Shown here one piece after another: positions 8,883 to 18,891 of a DNA stretch of 64,000 nucleotides (its first letter is position 1; each line of letters opens with the position of its first letter). The stretch lies in the NCBI RefSeq assembly GCF_004353845.1, contig NZ_CP037864.1, positions 4,774,001 to 4,838,000 on the forward strand. The letters run 5' to 3'. The notes under the pieces were generated by a model. It worked only from the letters and a program-made list of their open reading frames with translations. It had not been told where the DNA came from and did no database searches. This stretch comes from Citrobacter arsenatis (lineage in GTDB: Bacteria; Pseudomonadota; Gammaproteobacteria; Enterobacterales; Enterobacteriaceae). Made by a program: the position numbers and the translations under genes.

Positions 8883-9317
8883 TTATTCCTCGATTTTACC
8901 GCCAGCAGCTTCGATAGCAGCACGAGCGCCTTTAGTAACACGCAGGCCACGAACAGTTACCGGAGTAGTTACTTCACCAGCCAGGATCACTTTCGCGAAC
9001 TCGATCTGGATACCGATAATGTTAGCTGCTTTCAGCGTGTTCAGGTCTACAACACCGCCTTCAACTTTAGCCAGGTCAGACAGACGAACTTCGGCTGTAA
9101 TCGCTGCTTTACGTGAAGTGAAGCCGAATTTCGGCAGACGACGGTACAGAGGCATCTGACCACCCTCGAAACCGCGACGTACGCCACCGCCAGAACGAGA
9201 CTTCTGACCTTTGTGACCACGACCACCGGTTTTACCGAGGCCAGAACCGATACCACGACCCAGGCGGCGAGCCGCTTTTTTAGAGCCTTCGGCCGGAGAC
9301 AGAGTATTTAAACGCAT
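8883..9317 (-). CDS. rplO: 50S ribosomal protein L15
   Basis: Late-assembly large-subunit protein. It has 144 aa, starting MRLNTLSPAEGSKKAARR, with the glycine/arginine-rich extension GRGIGSGLGKTGGRGHKGQKSR split over the N-terminal half, typical of L15. Spc operon, 3 bases after rpmD. Confidence 0.98.
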   Translation of the reverse strand: MRLNTLSPAEGSKKAARRLGRGIGSGLGKTGGRGHKGQKSRSGGGVRRGFEGGQMPLYRRLPKFGFTSRKAAITAEVRLSDLAKVEGGVVDLNTLKAANIIGIQIEFAKVILAGEVTTPVTVRGLRVTKGARAAIEAAGGKIEE

Positions 9318-9320
9318 CTC

Positions 9321-9500
9321 TTACTCCTCAACTTTAACCATGAAGGAAACCGCGTTGACCATACCACGAACAGCAGGAGTATCCTCGCGCTCTACGGTGT
9401 GACCAATACGACGCAGACCCAGGCCAAGCAGCGTTGCCTTGTGTTTCGGCAGACGACCGATTGCACTGCGGGTTTGAGTAATTTTAATAGTCTTTGCCAT
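9321..9500 (-). CDS. rpmD: 50S ribosomal protein L30
   Basis: Short large-subunit protein of 59 aa, begins [17 protein letters not shown] and ends SFMVKVEE. Read directly from the gap between rplO and rpsE: ATG at 9498-9500, TAA at 9321-9323, 3-base spacing to both neighbours. The usual rpsE-rpmD-rplO order of the spc operon holds. Confidence 0.97.
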
Positions 9501-9503
9501 GGT

Positions 9504-10007
9504 TTATTTCCCCAGAATTTCTTCAACGGATTTACCACGCTTGGCAGCGACCATTTCCGGAGATTTCATATTTTCCAGACCATCGATAGTTGCACGAACC
9601 ACGTTAATCGGGTTAGTGGAACCATACGCTTTAGCCAGAACGTTACGAACTCCAGCGACTTCCAGAACGGCGCGCATTGCACCACCGGCGATGATACCGG
9701 TACCTTCGGAAGCCGGCTGCATGAATACACGAGAACCCGTGTGAGTACCCTTAACCGGGTGCTGCAGGGTGCCGTGGTTCAGCGCGACGTTAATCATATT
9801 GCGACGGGCTTTTTCCATCGCTTTCTGGATCGCTGCTGGAACTTCACGCGCTTTACCGTAACCAAAACCAACGCGACCGTTACCATCACCAACTACAGTC
9901 AGAGCTGTGAAGGAGAAAATACGACCACCTTTAACGGTTTTAGATACGCGGTTAACCGCGATCAGCTTTTCCTGCAGTTCGCCAGCTTGTTTTTCGATGT
10001 GAGCCAT
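9504..10007 (-). CDS. rpsE: 30S ribosomal protein S5
   Basis: Small-subunit protein at the mRNA entry site; mutations here give spectinomycin resistance or ram phenotypes. It has 167 aa, starting MAHIEKQAGELQEKL. A double-stranded RNA-binding-like N-terminal domain (VSKTVKGGRIFSFTAL) is followed by the S5 C-terminal fold. The loop around TVKGGR, where spectinomycin-resistance changes occur, appears wild type. Spc operon. Confidence 0.98.
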   Translation of the reverse strand: MAHIEKQAGELQEKLIAVNRVSKTVKGGRIFSFTALTVVGDGNGRVGFGYGKAREVPAAIQKAMEKARRNMINVALNHGTLQHPVKGTHTGSRVFMQPASEGTGIIAGGAMRAVLEVAGVRNVLAKAYGSTNPINVVRATIDGLENMKSPEMVAAKRGKSVEEILGK

Positions 10008-10021
10008 CTTACACCTCTACC

Positions 10022-10384
<363 letters not shown>

Positions 10385-10918
10385 TTACTTCTTCTTAGCC
10401 TCTTTGGTACGCACGACTTCGTCGGCGTAACGAACACCCTTGCCTTTATAAGGCTCAGGACGACGGTAGGCGCGCAGATCTGCTGCAACCTGACCGATCA
10501 GCTGTTTATCAGCGCCTTTCAGCACGATTTCAGTCTGAGACGGACATTCTGCAGTGATTCCCGCAGGCAGCTGATGGTCAACTGGGTGAGAGAAACCTAA
10601 AGCCAGGTTTACTACATTCCCTTTAACCGCTGCACGATAACCTACACCAACCAGCTGAAGCTTCTTAGTGAAGCCTTCGGTAACACCGACAACCATTGCA
10701 TTCAGCAGGGCACGCGCGGTACCAGCCTGAGCCCATCCATCTGCGTAACCATCACGCGGACCGAAGGTCAGTGCATTATCTGCATGATTTACTGCAACAG
10801 CATCGTTGAGAGTACGAGTCAGCTCGCCGTTTTTACCTTTGATCGTAATAACCTGACCGTTGATTTTTACATCAACGCCGGCAGGAATAACGACCGGTGC
10901 TTTAGCAACACGAGACAT
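10385..10918 (-). CDS. rplF: 50S ribosomal protein L6
   Basis: Large-subunit protein next to the sarcin-ricin loop and the factor-binding site. It has 177 aa with two L6 repeats and the family signature PEPYKGKGVRYADE near the C-terminus. Spc operon, 12 bases after rpsH. Confidence 0.98.
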   Translation of the reverse strand: MSRVAKAPVVIPAGVDVKINGQVITIKGKNGELTRTLNDAVAVNHADNALTFGPRDGYADGWAQAGTARALLNAMVVGVTEGFTKKLQLVGVGYRAAVKGNVVNLALGFSHPVDHQLPAGITAECPSQTEIVLKGADKQLIGQVAADLRAYRRPEPYKGKGVRYADEVVRTKEAKKK

Positions 10919-10930
10919 TTTTTCCTCCGA

Positions 10931-11323
10931 TTAGGCTACGTAGCAGATAATTTCGCCACCAAGACCAGCCTGGCGCGCTGCACGATCAGTCATAACACCT
11001 TTAGAGGTAGAAACAACTGCGATACCCATGCCAGCCATAACTTTCGGCAGCTCGTCTTTACGCTTATAAATGCGCAGACCTGGGCGACTGACACGCTGAA
11101 TGCTTTCTACAACAGCTTTACCCTGGAAATACTTAAGAGTAAGTTCCAGTTCCGGCTTGGTGTCGCCTTCAACTTTAAAATCTTCAATAAAACCTTCTTC
11201 CTTCAGCACGTTGGCAATTGCCACTTTCAGCTTGGAGGAAGGCATGGTGACCGCAGCTTTATTCGCGGCCTGACCGTTACGGATACGGGTCAGCATATCC
11301 GCGATCGGATCTTGCATGCTCAT
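10931..11323 (-). CDS. rpsH: 30S ribosomal protein S8
   Basis: 16S rRNA-binding protein and autogenous repressor of the spc operon. It has 130 aa, starting MSMQDPIADMLTRIRNGQ and ending AGLGGEIICYVA. In E. coli S8 represses translation by binding a helix at the rplE start that mimics its rRNA site; the matching element is visible at 12190-12221. Confidence 0.98.
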   Translation of the reverse strand: MSMQDPIADMLTRIRNGQAANKAAVTMPSSKLKVAIANVLKEEGFIEDFKVEGDTKPELELTLKYFQGKAVVESIQRVSRPGLRIYKRKDELPKVMAGMGIAVVSTSKGVMTDRAARQAGLGGEIICYVA

Positions 11324-11353
11324 CTGTCTTTACTCCCGTGATTCAATTGGTAA

Positions 11354-11659
11354 TTACCAGCTAGCCTTTTTCAAGCCTGGTACTTCACCGCGCATGGCGG
11401 CTTCACGCAGTTTGATACGGCTCAACCCGAACTTGCCCACATAGCCATGCGGACGACCTGTTTGACGGCAGCGGTTACGCTGACGGGACGGGCTGGAATC
11501 ACGCGGCAGAGACTGCAGCTTGAGAACTGCGTTCCAACGATCTTCGTCGGTCGCGTTCACATCAGAGATAATAGCTTTCAGTTCAGCGCGTTTTGCGAAG
11601 TACTTATCAGCTAAAGCTACGCGCTTTACTTCGCGTGCTTTCATTGATTGCTTAGCCAT
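11354..11659 (-). CDS. rpsN: 30S ribosomal protein S14 (zinc-independent form)
   Basis: Small-subunit head protein of 101 aa, starting MAKQSMKAREVKR. It lacks the paired CxxC zinc motif found in short S14 paralogs; this is the long C-minus form usual in enterobacteria. Spc operon between rplE (14 bases) and rpsH (30 bases). Confidence 0.98.
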   Translation of the reverse strand: MAKQSMKAREVKRVALADKYFAKRAELKAIISDVNATDEDRWNAVLKLQSLPRDSSPSRQRNRCRQTGRPHGYVGKFGLSRIKLREAAMRGEVPGLKKASW

Positions 11660-11673
11660 TCAGTAACCCTACC

Positions 11674-12213
11674 TTACTTGCGGAACGGGAAGTCAAAGGC
11701 AGCCAGCAGAGCACGGCCTTCTTCATCAGATTTCGCAGTAGTGGTAATGGTAATATCCAAACCACGCACGCGGTCGACTTTATCGTAGTCGATTTCTGGG
11801 AAGATGATCTGCTCACGGACACCCATGCTGTAGTTACCACGACCGTCGAAAGACTTAGCGGACAAGCCACGGAAGTCACGGATACGTGGAACAGCAATAG
11901 TGATCAGGCGCTCAAAGAACTCCCACATGCGTTCGCCACGCAGAGTTACTTTACAGCCGATCGGATAGCCCTGACGGATTTTGAAGCCTGCAACTGATTT
12001 GCGTGCTTTGGTGATCAGCGGTTTTTGACCGGAGATTGCTGTCAGATCAGCTGCTGCGTTATCCAGCAGTTTCTTGTCAGCGATCGCTTCACCAACACCC
12101 ATGTTCAGGGTGATCTTCTCGACCCGAGGGACTTGCATGACAGAATTGTAGTTAAACTCAGTCATGAGTTTAGCGACTACTTCGTCTTTGTAGTAATCAT
12201 GCAGTTTCGCCAT
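11674..12213 (-). CDS. rplE: 50S ribosomal protein L5
   Basis: 5S rRNA-binding protein that forms a bridge to S13. The protein has 179 aa, starting MAKLHDYYKDEVVAKL. Its start codon is embedded in the presumed S8 target helix, so its translation should set the expression of the downstream spc genes. Confidence 0.98.
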   Translation of the reverse strand: MAKLHDYYKDEVVAKLMTEFNYNSVMQVPRVEKITLNMGVGEAIADKKLLDNAAADLTAISGQKPLITKARKSVAGFKIRQGYPIGCKVTLRGERMWEFFERLITIAVPRIRDFRGLSAKSFDGRGNYSMGVREQIIFPEIDYDKVDRVRGLDITITTTAKSDEEGRALLAAFDFPFRK

Positions 12214-12221
12214 CGTACTAC
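12190..12221 (-). promoter_or_regulatory. Probable S8 repressor-binding hairpin at the rplE start
   Basis: GTAGTA and TACTAC arms flank the rplE ATG on the minus strand. In E. coli the same element at the L5 start mimics helix 21 of 16S rRNA and is bound by S8. Arms and position are seen; binding is inferred from the conserved sequence. Confidence 0.72.
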
Positions 12222-12227
12222 TCCAAA

Positions 12228-12542
12228 TTACTTGATAGTTTCGCTGTTAGATTTGAAGAAACGGACTTTTTTGCCGTCTTCGAATCTAAAGCCTACACGG
12301 TCAGCCTTGCCGGTTGCCGCGTTGAAGATAGCAAGGTTAGAGATCTGAATAGCTGCTTCTTTCTCTACGATGCCGCCTGGTTGGTTCAGGGCCGGAACCG
12401 GCTTCTGATGTTTCTTAACCAGGTTGATACCTTCAACAATGACCTTGCCGGAAGACAGGACATTCTTAACTTTACCGCGTTTACCTTTATCTTTACCGGT
12501 TAACACGATAACTTCGTCATCACGACGGATCTTCGCTGCCAT
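12228..12542 (-). CDS. rplX: 50S ribosomal protein L24
   Basis: Early assembly initiator of the large subunit, 104 aa, with the KOW motif near the N-terminus (DDEVIVLTGKDKGKRGKV). Second gene of the spc operon, 10 bases after rplN. Confidence 0.98.
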   Translation of the reverse strand: MAAKIRRDDEVIVLTGKDKGKRGKVKNVLSSGKVIVEGINLVKKHQKPVPALNQPGGIVEKEAAIQISNLAIFNAATGKADRVGFRFEDGKKVRFFKSNSETIK

Positions 12543-12552
12543 GATTCGCTCC

Positions 12553-12924
12553 TTAGAGTACTTCTGGTGCCAGAGAGATAATTTTCATGAACTTCTCGTT
12601 ACGAAGTTCACGAGTTACCGGCCCAAAAATACGCGTACCGATAGGTTGCTCGCTGTTATTGTTTAAAATAACGCATGCATTACCATCGAAGCGAATGACA
12701 GAACCGTCCGGGCGACGAACACCCTTCTTGGTGCGCACCACTACCGCCTTCAGCACATCACCTTTTTTGACCTTACCACGCGGAATTGCTTCCTTGATGG
12801 TGATCTTGATGATATCGCCGACGCCTGCGTAGCGACGGTGCGAGCCACCCAGAACCTTGATACACATTACGCGACGTGCACCGGAGTTGTCGGCGACGTT
12901 CAGCATAGTCTGTTCTTGGATCAT
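12553..12924 (-). CDS. rplN: 50S ribosomal protein L14
   Basis: Large-subunit interface protein, first gene of the spc operon. It has 123 aa, starting [18 protein letters not shown] and ending [10 protein letters not shown] 163-base gap to rpsQ upstream holds the S10-operon terminator and the spc promoter. Confidence 0.98.
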
Positions 12925-12976
12925 TTTAGTGCTCCGCTAATGTCAACTACTACTGAGACCCGAAAATCAGGTCGTT

Positions 12977-12998
12977 AAAAAAGCCCCATATCGGGGGC
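12977..12998 (-). terminator. Terminator-like hairpin in the spc leader
   Basis: On the minus strand GCCCC, a 6-base loop, GGGGC and then six T. It has all features of an intrinsic terminator but lies between the spc -10 box and rplN. It may trim readthrough from the S10 operon or form too close to the spc start site to act. Confidence 0.55.
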
Positions 12999-13003
12999 GC
13001 GGC

Positions 13004-13009
13004 ATTATA
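13004..13009 (-). promoter_or_regulatory. Spc-operon promoter, -10 box
   Basis: Perfect TATAAT on the minus strand, placed as in the E. coli spc promoter between rpsQ and rplN. The hexamer 17 bases upstream is a poor -35 match, so the promoter probably depends on the AT-rich upstream region. Confidence 0.7.
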
Positions 13010-13032
13010 ACACCGCTTCAACGATATGGGTA

Positions 13033-13064
13033 GAAAAAATAAACGGCTCATCGCTGAGCCGTTT
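13033..13064 (-). terminator. Terminator of the S10 operon
   Basis: Perfect ten-base AAACGGCTCA/TGAGCCGTTT stem with a four-base loop, followed on the minus strand by ATTTTTTC, 24 bases after the rpsQ stop codon. Confidence 0.85.
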
Positions 13065-13087
13065 ATCCGTTGAGAATGCCTACTGTA

Positions 13088-13342
13088 TTACAGAACGGCT
13101 TTCTCTACAACGCGAACCAGCGTCCAGGACTTAGTCTTGGACAGCGGACGGCATTCGCGGATTTCAACCACGTCACCAGTACCGCATTCGTTGTTCTCGT
13201 CATGTACGTGCAGTTTGGTCGTACGCTTAATGAATTTACCGTAGATCGGGTGTTTCACAAAACGTTCGATAGCAACAACGATGGATTTCTCCATTTTATC
13301 GCTAACAACGCGACCTTGCAGAGTACGGATTTTATCGGTCAT
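13088..13342 (-). CDS. rpsQ: 30S ribosomal protein S17
   Basis: 16S rRNA-binding assembly protein of 84 aa, an OB-fold, starting [20 protein letters not shown]. Last gene of the S10 operon; its start overlaps the rpmC stop by one base, indicating coupled translation. Confidence 0.98.
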   Translation of the reverse strand: MTDKIRTLQGRVVSDKMEKSIVVAIERFVKHPIYGKFIKRTTKLHVHDENNECGTGDVVEIRECRPLSKTKSWTLVRVVEKAVL

Positions 13343-13533
13343 TACGCACCCGCCTTCTCAGTCAGTAAAGTCTTAACGCGTGCGACGTCACGACGCACTT
13401 GCTTCAACAGGTGAGACTGTTGCAGCTGGCCACTTGCAGCCTGCATACGCAGGTTGAACTGCTCACGCAGCAGATTCAGCAGCTCGGTGTTCAGCTCTTC
13501 AACACTCTTCTCACGCAGCTCTTTTGCTTTCAT
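13342..13533 (-). CDS. rpmC: 50S ribosomal protein L29
   Basis: Large-subunit protein at the tunnel exit, 63 aa, two antiparallel helices ([15 protein letters not shown]). It overlaps rplP upstream and rpsQ downstream by one base each in the S10 operon. It contacts trigger factor and SRP at the exit site in the family. Confidence 0.98.
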
Positions 13534-13943
13534 TACATCACCGTCTTAGTTACAAAGGTGGTTTTAATCGGCAGTTTCGCTGCTGCCAGCTTGAATGCTT
13601 CACGGGCCAGCTCTTCCGGTACGCCGTCCATTTCATACAGGACTTTACCCGGCTGAATCAAGGCAACCCAATACTCCACGTTACCTTTACCTTTACCCAT
13701 ACGCACTGCCAGCGGCTTTTCAGTGATCGGTTTGTCCGGGAATACACGGATCCAGATCTTACCTTGACGCTTAACTGCACGGGTCATAGCACGACGTGCT
13801 GCTTCGATCTGACGGGCAGTCAGACGACCACGGCCAACAGCTTTCAGACCGAAGCTGCCGAAGCTAACATCCGCGCCAGCAGCCAGACCGCGGTTACGGC
13901 CTTTGTGCATTTTACGGAATTTTGTACGCTTTGGTTGTAACAT
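13533..13943 (-). CDS. rplP: 50S ribosomal protein L16
   Basis: Large-subunit protein near the A-site tRNA, 136 aa, starting [19 protein letters not shown]. The arginine in PRMG-type segment ([10 protein letters not shown]) is the region hydroxylated by RoxA in E. coli. S10 operon between rpsC and rpmC. Confidence 0.98.
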
Positions 13944-13955
13944 CAGCGACGCTCC

Positions 13956-15007
<1,052 letters not shown>

Positions 15008-15021
15008 CTCTTCCTCCTACC

Positions 15022-15300
15022 TTATTTCTTCTTCGCTTTTTTATCAGCAGCGTGGCCGCGATAAGTACGAGTCGGTGCGAATTCACCCAGTTTGTGACCG
15101 ACCATTTCGTCGGAAACAAATACCGGAACGTGCTGACGACCATTATGGACAGCGATGGTCAAACCGATCATGTTAGGAAAGATCGTTGAACGACGGGACC
15201 AAGTGCGCAGGGGCTTCTTGTCTCCGCTTTCCACCGCTTTCTCTACCTTCTTCAGCAAGTGCAGGTCAATAAAAGGACCTTTCTTGAGAGAACGTGGCAT
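15022..15300 (-). CDS. rpsS: 30S ribosomal protein S19
   Basis: Small-subunit head protein, 92 aa, starting [18 protein letters not shown], with the conserved [18 protein letters not shown] segment. S10 operon between rplB and rplV. Confidence 0.98.
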
Positions 15301-15316
15301 GGCTTATCCTCTAAAA

Positions 15317-16138
15317 TTATTTGCTACGGCGACGTACGATGAATTTATCAGTACGCTTGTTGCTGCGGGTCTTCTTACCTTTGGTCTGAACGCCCCACGG
15401 AGTTACCGGGTGCTTACCAAAGTTACGACCTTCACCACCACCATGTGGGTGATCGACTGGGTTCATCGCAGTACCGCGAACGGTAGGACGAACACCACGC
15501 CAGCGTGCAGCACCTGCTTTACCCAGAACGCGCAGCATATGCTCAGCATTGCCAACTTCGCCCAGAGTTGCACGGCAGTCTGCTTCGACTTTACGCATTT
15601 CACCAGAACGCAGACGCAGGGTGACATAAGCACCATCACGAGCAACGATCTGAACGTAAGTACCAGCGGAACGTGCCAGCTGACCGCCTTTACCTGGTTT
15701 CATTTCTACGTTATGAACGGTAGAACCAACCGGGATATTGCGCATCGGCAGGGTGTTACCTGCTTTGATTGCAGCATCAACGCCAGATTGAACCTGGTCG
15801 CCAGCTTTCAGGCCTTTAGGGGCCAGGATGTAACGGCGTTCACCGTCTTTGTACAGAACCAGCGCGATGTTCGCGGAGCGGTTCGGATCGTACTCAAGAC
15901 GTTCAACAACTGCCGGGATACCGTCTTTGTTGCGTTTGAAGTCAACAATACGATAAGCCTGCTTGTGACCACCACCGATGTGACGAGTGGTGATGCGGCC
16001 ATTGTTGTTACGACCACCGGATTTGCTGTTTTTTTCAACCAGCGGAGCAAAAGGTTTGCCCTTGTGCAGCTCTGGGTTGACCACTTTAACAACGTGGCGA
16101 CGACCCGGAGATGTCGGTTTACATTTAACAACTGCCAT
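15317..16138 (-). CDS. rplB: 50S ribosomal protein L2
   Basis: Primary 23S rRNA-binding protein near the peptidyl-transferase centre. The length of 273 aa is standard. It contains an OB fold, an SH3-like domain and the C-terminal motif GVRPTVRGTAMNPVDHPHGG with the conserved histidine. S10 operon. Confidence 0.99.
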   Translation of the reverse strand: MAVVKCKPTSPGRRHVVKVVNPELHKGKPFAPLVEKNSKSGGRNNNGRITTRHIGGGHKQAYRIVDFKRNKDGIPAVVERLEYDPNRSANIALVLYKDGERRYILAPKGLKAGDQVQSGVDAAIKAGNTLPMRNIPVGSTVHNVEMKPGKGGQLARSAGTYVQIVARDGAYVTLRLRSGEMRKVEADCRATLGEVGNAEHMLRVLGKAGAARWRGVRPTVRGTAMNPVDHPHGGGEGRNFGKHPVTPWGVQTKGKKTRSNKRTDKFIVRRRSK

Positions 16139-16155
16139 TGTATTACTCCTCCGAC

Positions 16156-16458
16156 TTACTCAGCGCCGCCGACGAAGTCCAGATTCTGGCCTTCCTTCAG
16201 GGTGACGTAAGCTTTTTTCCAGTCGCTACGACGACCGATACGCTGTCCGTGACGTTTAACTTTCCCTTTAACTACCAGGGTGTTAACGACTTCGACTTCG
16301 ACTTCAAACAGTTTCTGCACAGCAGCTTTGATTTCTGCTTTGGTCGCGTCTTTAGCAACTTTGAGAACGATGGTGTTAGTTTTTTCCATCGCAGTAGACG
16401 CTTTTTCAGAAACGTGCGGTGCGCGCAGCACTTTCAGCAGACGTTCTTCACGAATCAT
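16156..16458 (-). CDS. rplW: 50S ribosomal protein L23
   Basis: Tunnel-exit protein that docks trigger factor and SRP. It has 100 aa starting [19 protein letters not shown]; the trigger-factor contact glutamate lies in the APHVSEK segment. Overlaps the rplD stop by 4 bases (ATGA-type overlap). Confidence 0.98.
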
Positions 16459-17060
16459 GCCAGCATCTCCTCAACTTGCTTAACAGCATCAGCAGTCATT
16501 ACGACTTTGTCGAAGGCGATCAGGCTAACCGGGTCGATACCAGTTGCATCGCGTACGTCAACCTTGTGCAGGTTGCGCGCAGCCAGGAACAGGTTTTCGT
16601 CCAGCTCACCGGTGATGATCAGCACATCTTCCAGAGCCATGTCTTTCAGTTTCTGTGCCAGCAGCTTAGTTTTAGGCGCTTCAACAGAGAATGATTCGAC
16701 AACGATCAGACGATCCTGACGTACCAGTTCGGACAGAATGCTTTTCAGCGCGCCGCGGTACATCTTTTTGTTAACTTTTTGACTGTGGTCCTGTGGACGA
16801 GCAGCGAAGGTCACACCACCTGAACGCCAGATCGGGCTCTTGATAGAACCTGAACGCGCACGGCCGGTACCTTTCTGGCGCCACGGCTTTTTGCCTGAAC
16901 CAGTTACTTCAGCACGAGTCTTCTGAGCACGAGTACCCTGACGAGCACCAGCTGCATAAGCAACAACAACCTGGTGAACCAGCGCTTCGTTGAAATCACG
17001 ACCGAAGGTAGTTTCGGAAACAGTCAGCGCGCTCTGCGCGTCTTTCAATACTAATTCCAT
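16455..17060 (-). CDS. rplD: 50S ribosomal protein L4
   Basis: Large-subunit protein lining the exit tunnel; also the autogenous regulator of the S10 operon through transcription attenuation and translation block in the rpsJ leader. It has 201 aa, starting [16 protein letters not shown], with the tunnel loop [23 protein letters not shown] in separate conserved parts, apparently wild type at the macrolide-relevant lysine. Confidence 0.98.
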
Positions 17061-17070
17061 TGCTATCCCC

Positions 17071-17700
17071 TTACGCCTTCACAGCTGGTTTAACGATCAG
17101 GTCGCAACCGGTCGCACCCGGAACACCACCTTTAACCAGCAGCAGGTTGCGCTCAGCGTCAACACGTACTACGTCCAGGCTCTGAACGGTTACACGTTCG
17201 TTGCCCAGCTGACCTGCCATTTTCTTGCCTTTGAACACTTTGCCCGGAGTCTGGTTCTGACCGATAGAACCCGGAACGCGGTGAGACAAGGAGTTACCGT
17301 GAGTAGCGTCCTGGGTACGGAAGTTCCAGCGCTTAACGGTACCAGCGAAACCTTTACCTTTAGAGGTACCGGTTACGTCAACTTTTTTAACGTCAGCAAA
17401 CAGTTCAACGCTAATGTTCTGACCAACGGTGTATTCTTCACCATCTGCCAGACGGAACTCCCACAGGCCGCGGCCAGCTTCTACGCCAGCTTTAGCAAAG
17501 TGGCCAGCTTCCGGCTTAGTTACGCGGTTAGCTTTTTTAGCACCGGTGGTAACCTGAACAGCGCGATAGCCATCGTTAGCCAGATCTTTAACCTGAGTAA
17601 CGCGGTTTGCTTCAACTTCGATAACGGTTACTGGGATAGATACGCCATCTTCAGTGAAGATGCGGGTCATACCCACTTTTTTACCGACTAAACCAATCAT
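17071..17700 (-). CDS. rplC: 50S ribosomal protein L3
   Basis: Early assembly protein reaching into the peptidyl-transferase centre, 209 aa. The loop GNSLSHRVPGSIGQNQTPG contains the glutamine methylated by PrmB in E. coli. Second gene of the S10 operon, 32 bases after rpsJ. Confidence 0.98.
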   Translation of the reverse strand: MIGLVGKKVGMTRIFTEDGVSIPVTVIEVEANRVTQVKDLANDGYRAVQVTTGAKKANRVTKPEAGHFAKAGVEAGRGLWEFRLADGEEYTVGQNISVELFADVKKVDVTGTSKGKGFAGTVKRWNFRTQDATHGNSLSHRVPGSIGQNQTPGKVFKGKKMAGQLGNERVTVQSLDVVRVDAERNLLLVKGGVPGATGCDLIVKPAVKA

Positions 17701-17732
17701 TGTATCAACCTCTCAATCGCTCGATGACCTGA

Positions 17733-18044
17733 TTAACCCAGGCTGATCTGCACGTCTACACCGGCAGCCAGGTCCAGACGCATCAGAGCATCAACGGTTT
17801 TTTCAGTTGGCTCAACGATGTCAACCAGACGCTTGTGAGTACGGATCTCGTACTGATCACGCGCGTCTTTGTTGACGTGCGGGGAGATCAGAACGGTGAA
17901 ACGCTCTTTGCGGGTCGGCAGCGGGATCGGACCACGAACCTGCGCACCAGTGCGCTTGGCAGTCTCGACGATTTCCGCGGTTGATTGATCGATCAGACGA
18001 TGATCAAACGCTTTCAAACGGATACGGATTCTTTGGTTCTGCAT
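17733..18044 (-). CDS. rpsJ: 30S ribosomal protein S10 / NusE
   Basis: Small-subunit protein that also acts with NusB in transcription antitermination. It has 103 aa, starting [16 protein letters not shown]; the tetracycline-relevant loop region ([14 protein letters not shown]) looks unmodified. First gene of the S10 operon, with a long leader upstream. Confidence 0.98.
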
Positions 18045-18215
18045 GAGACCAGAGCTCCAATTATTTTATAGACGAAATAGTTACTCCTCAAACCCATTAC
18101 GATTGATGGGAGAGTGTAACCGTTCTTACAGAGTTCCCCGATTGGGAACATTGTCTGGTATTGCTTTCGCAGTACCGGTGGCTCATATCGAACCGCTGTC
18201 AATATTAGACAAGCC
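18045..18215 (-). promoter_or_regulatory. S10-operon leader with L4-responsive attenuator
   Basis: Untranslated leader of about 170 bases between the S10 promoter and rpsJ. It contains several inverted repeats, including GTTACACTCTCCCATCAATCG followed by GGGTTTGAGGAG near 18080-18120. The size and position equal the E. coli S10 leader, where L4 binding causes attenuation and blocks rpsJ translation. Secondary structure was not computed; function is inferred from synteny. Confidence 0.65.
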
Positions 18216-18220
18216 CGCGC

Positions 18221-18248
18221 ATTATACGTAAATCTCAGTCTTAAGCAA
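18221..18248 (-). promoter_or_regulatory. S10-operon promoter
   Basis: Minus-strand TTGCTT (18243-18248), 16-base spacer, perfect TATAAT (18221-18226), followed by a GC-rich start region as is typical of stringently controlled ribosomal promoters. Confidence 0.82.
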
Positions 18249-18423
18249 GTGCCGTGTAGAAATTAATCACCCGTTCAAAAATGCGCGCGCCCTTCCAGTC
18301 TGAGTGTATGCACTATGGCGTAGCGTTTTTTCCGTGGAAGGGAGCTTACATAACCCACATCCCGAACTTGTAAGGTCGCCGGATTTACCCGAGGGTGGTT
18401 TCTTTGCCAGACGAGGCCTACCT
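18249..18423 (+). other. Spacer between the S10 promoter and the prepilin peptidase gene
   Basis: About 175 bases with no confident gene. A reading frame in phase with the prepilin peptidase runs from an ATG at 18304 without any similarity to the family or a ribosome site. In E. coli this place holds the gsp type II secretion clusters; only the last gene remains here, so the stretch may be decayed sequence. Confidence 0.5.
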
Positions 18424-18891
18424 ATGTACATCGACCTCCCCTTTCTCCTGATTTATGTTTCCTTATCAGGGCTGCTCTTAGTTCATGATTTACGCACCGG
18501 ATTGTTGCCCGACAAATTTACCTGCCCTCTTTTATGGGGTGGTCTTATTTATCATCAGTACTGCAGACCGGCGCAGTTATCCGACGCGCTTTGGGGTGCC
18601 GTAGCGGGTTATGGGGTATTTGCTTTGTTCTACTGGGGGTATCGTCTGATATGCCGTCAGGAAGGATTAGGCTTTGGTGATGTCAAATTTCTTGCCGCGC
18701 TAGGCGCATGGCATCGCTGGGAATCATTGCCCCTGCTGGTTTTACTCGCCGCAGGCATGGCCTGTTGCCTCACCGGAATTTCCTGCGTCAGGTACGGGAG
18801 TCAGATACTAAAAAACCCGCTGCCATTTGGGCCATATCTGGCGGCTGCGGGTTTTGTTATTGGCCTGGTAAATGTGATACAGGGCGGTTAG
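18424..18891 (+). CDS. hopD: HopD/GspO-type prepilin peptidase, short form
   Basis: Inner-membrane aspartic protease of the A24 (type IV prepilin peptidase) family. The 155-aa protein has about five hydrophobic segments and both catalytic aspartate motifs: HDLRTGLLPDKF near residue 22 and GLGFGDVKFL near residue 85. The start is placed at 18424 because GAGG lies 8 bases upstream. Compared with PilD/GspO (about 225-290 aa) the N-terminal methyltransferase region with its CxxC zinc motifs is missing, so it would cleave but not N-methylate pilins. No gsp or pil gene is next to it. Its stop overlaps the bfr stop on the other strand. Confidence 0.82.
   Translation: MYIDLPFLLIYVSLSGLLLVHDLRTGLLPDKFTCPLLWGGLIYHQYCRPAQLSDALWGAVAGYGVFALFYWGYRLICRQEGLGFGDVKFLAALGAWHRWESLPLLVLLAAGMACCLTGISCVRYGSQILKNPLPFGPYLAAAGFVIGLVNVIQGG

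Noticed and set aside
18304..18423. In-frame N-terminal extension of the prepilin peptidase
   Set aside because: No similarity to the family and no ribosome site, whereas GAGG stands 8 bases before the ATG at 18424.
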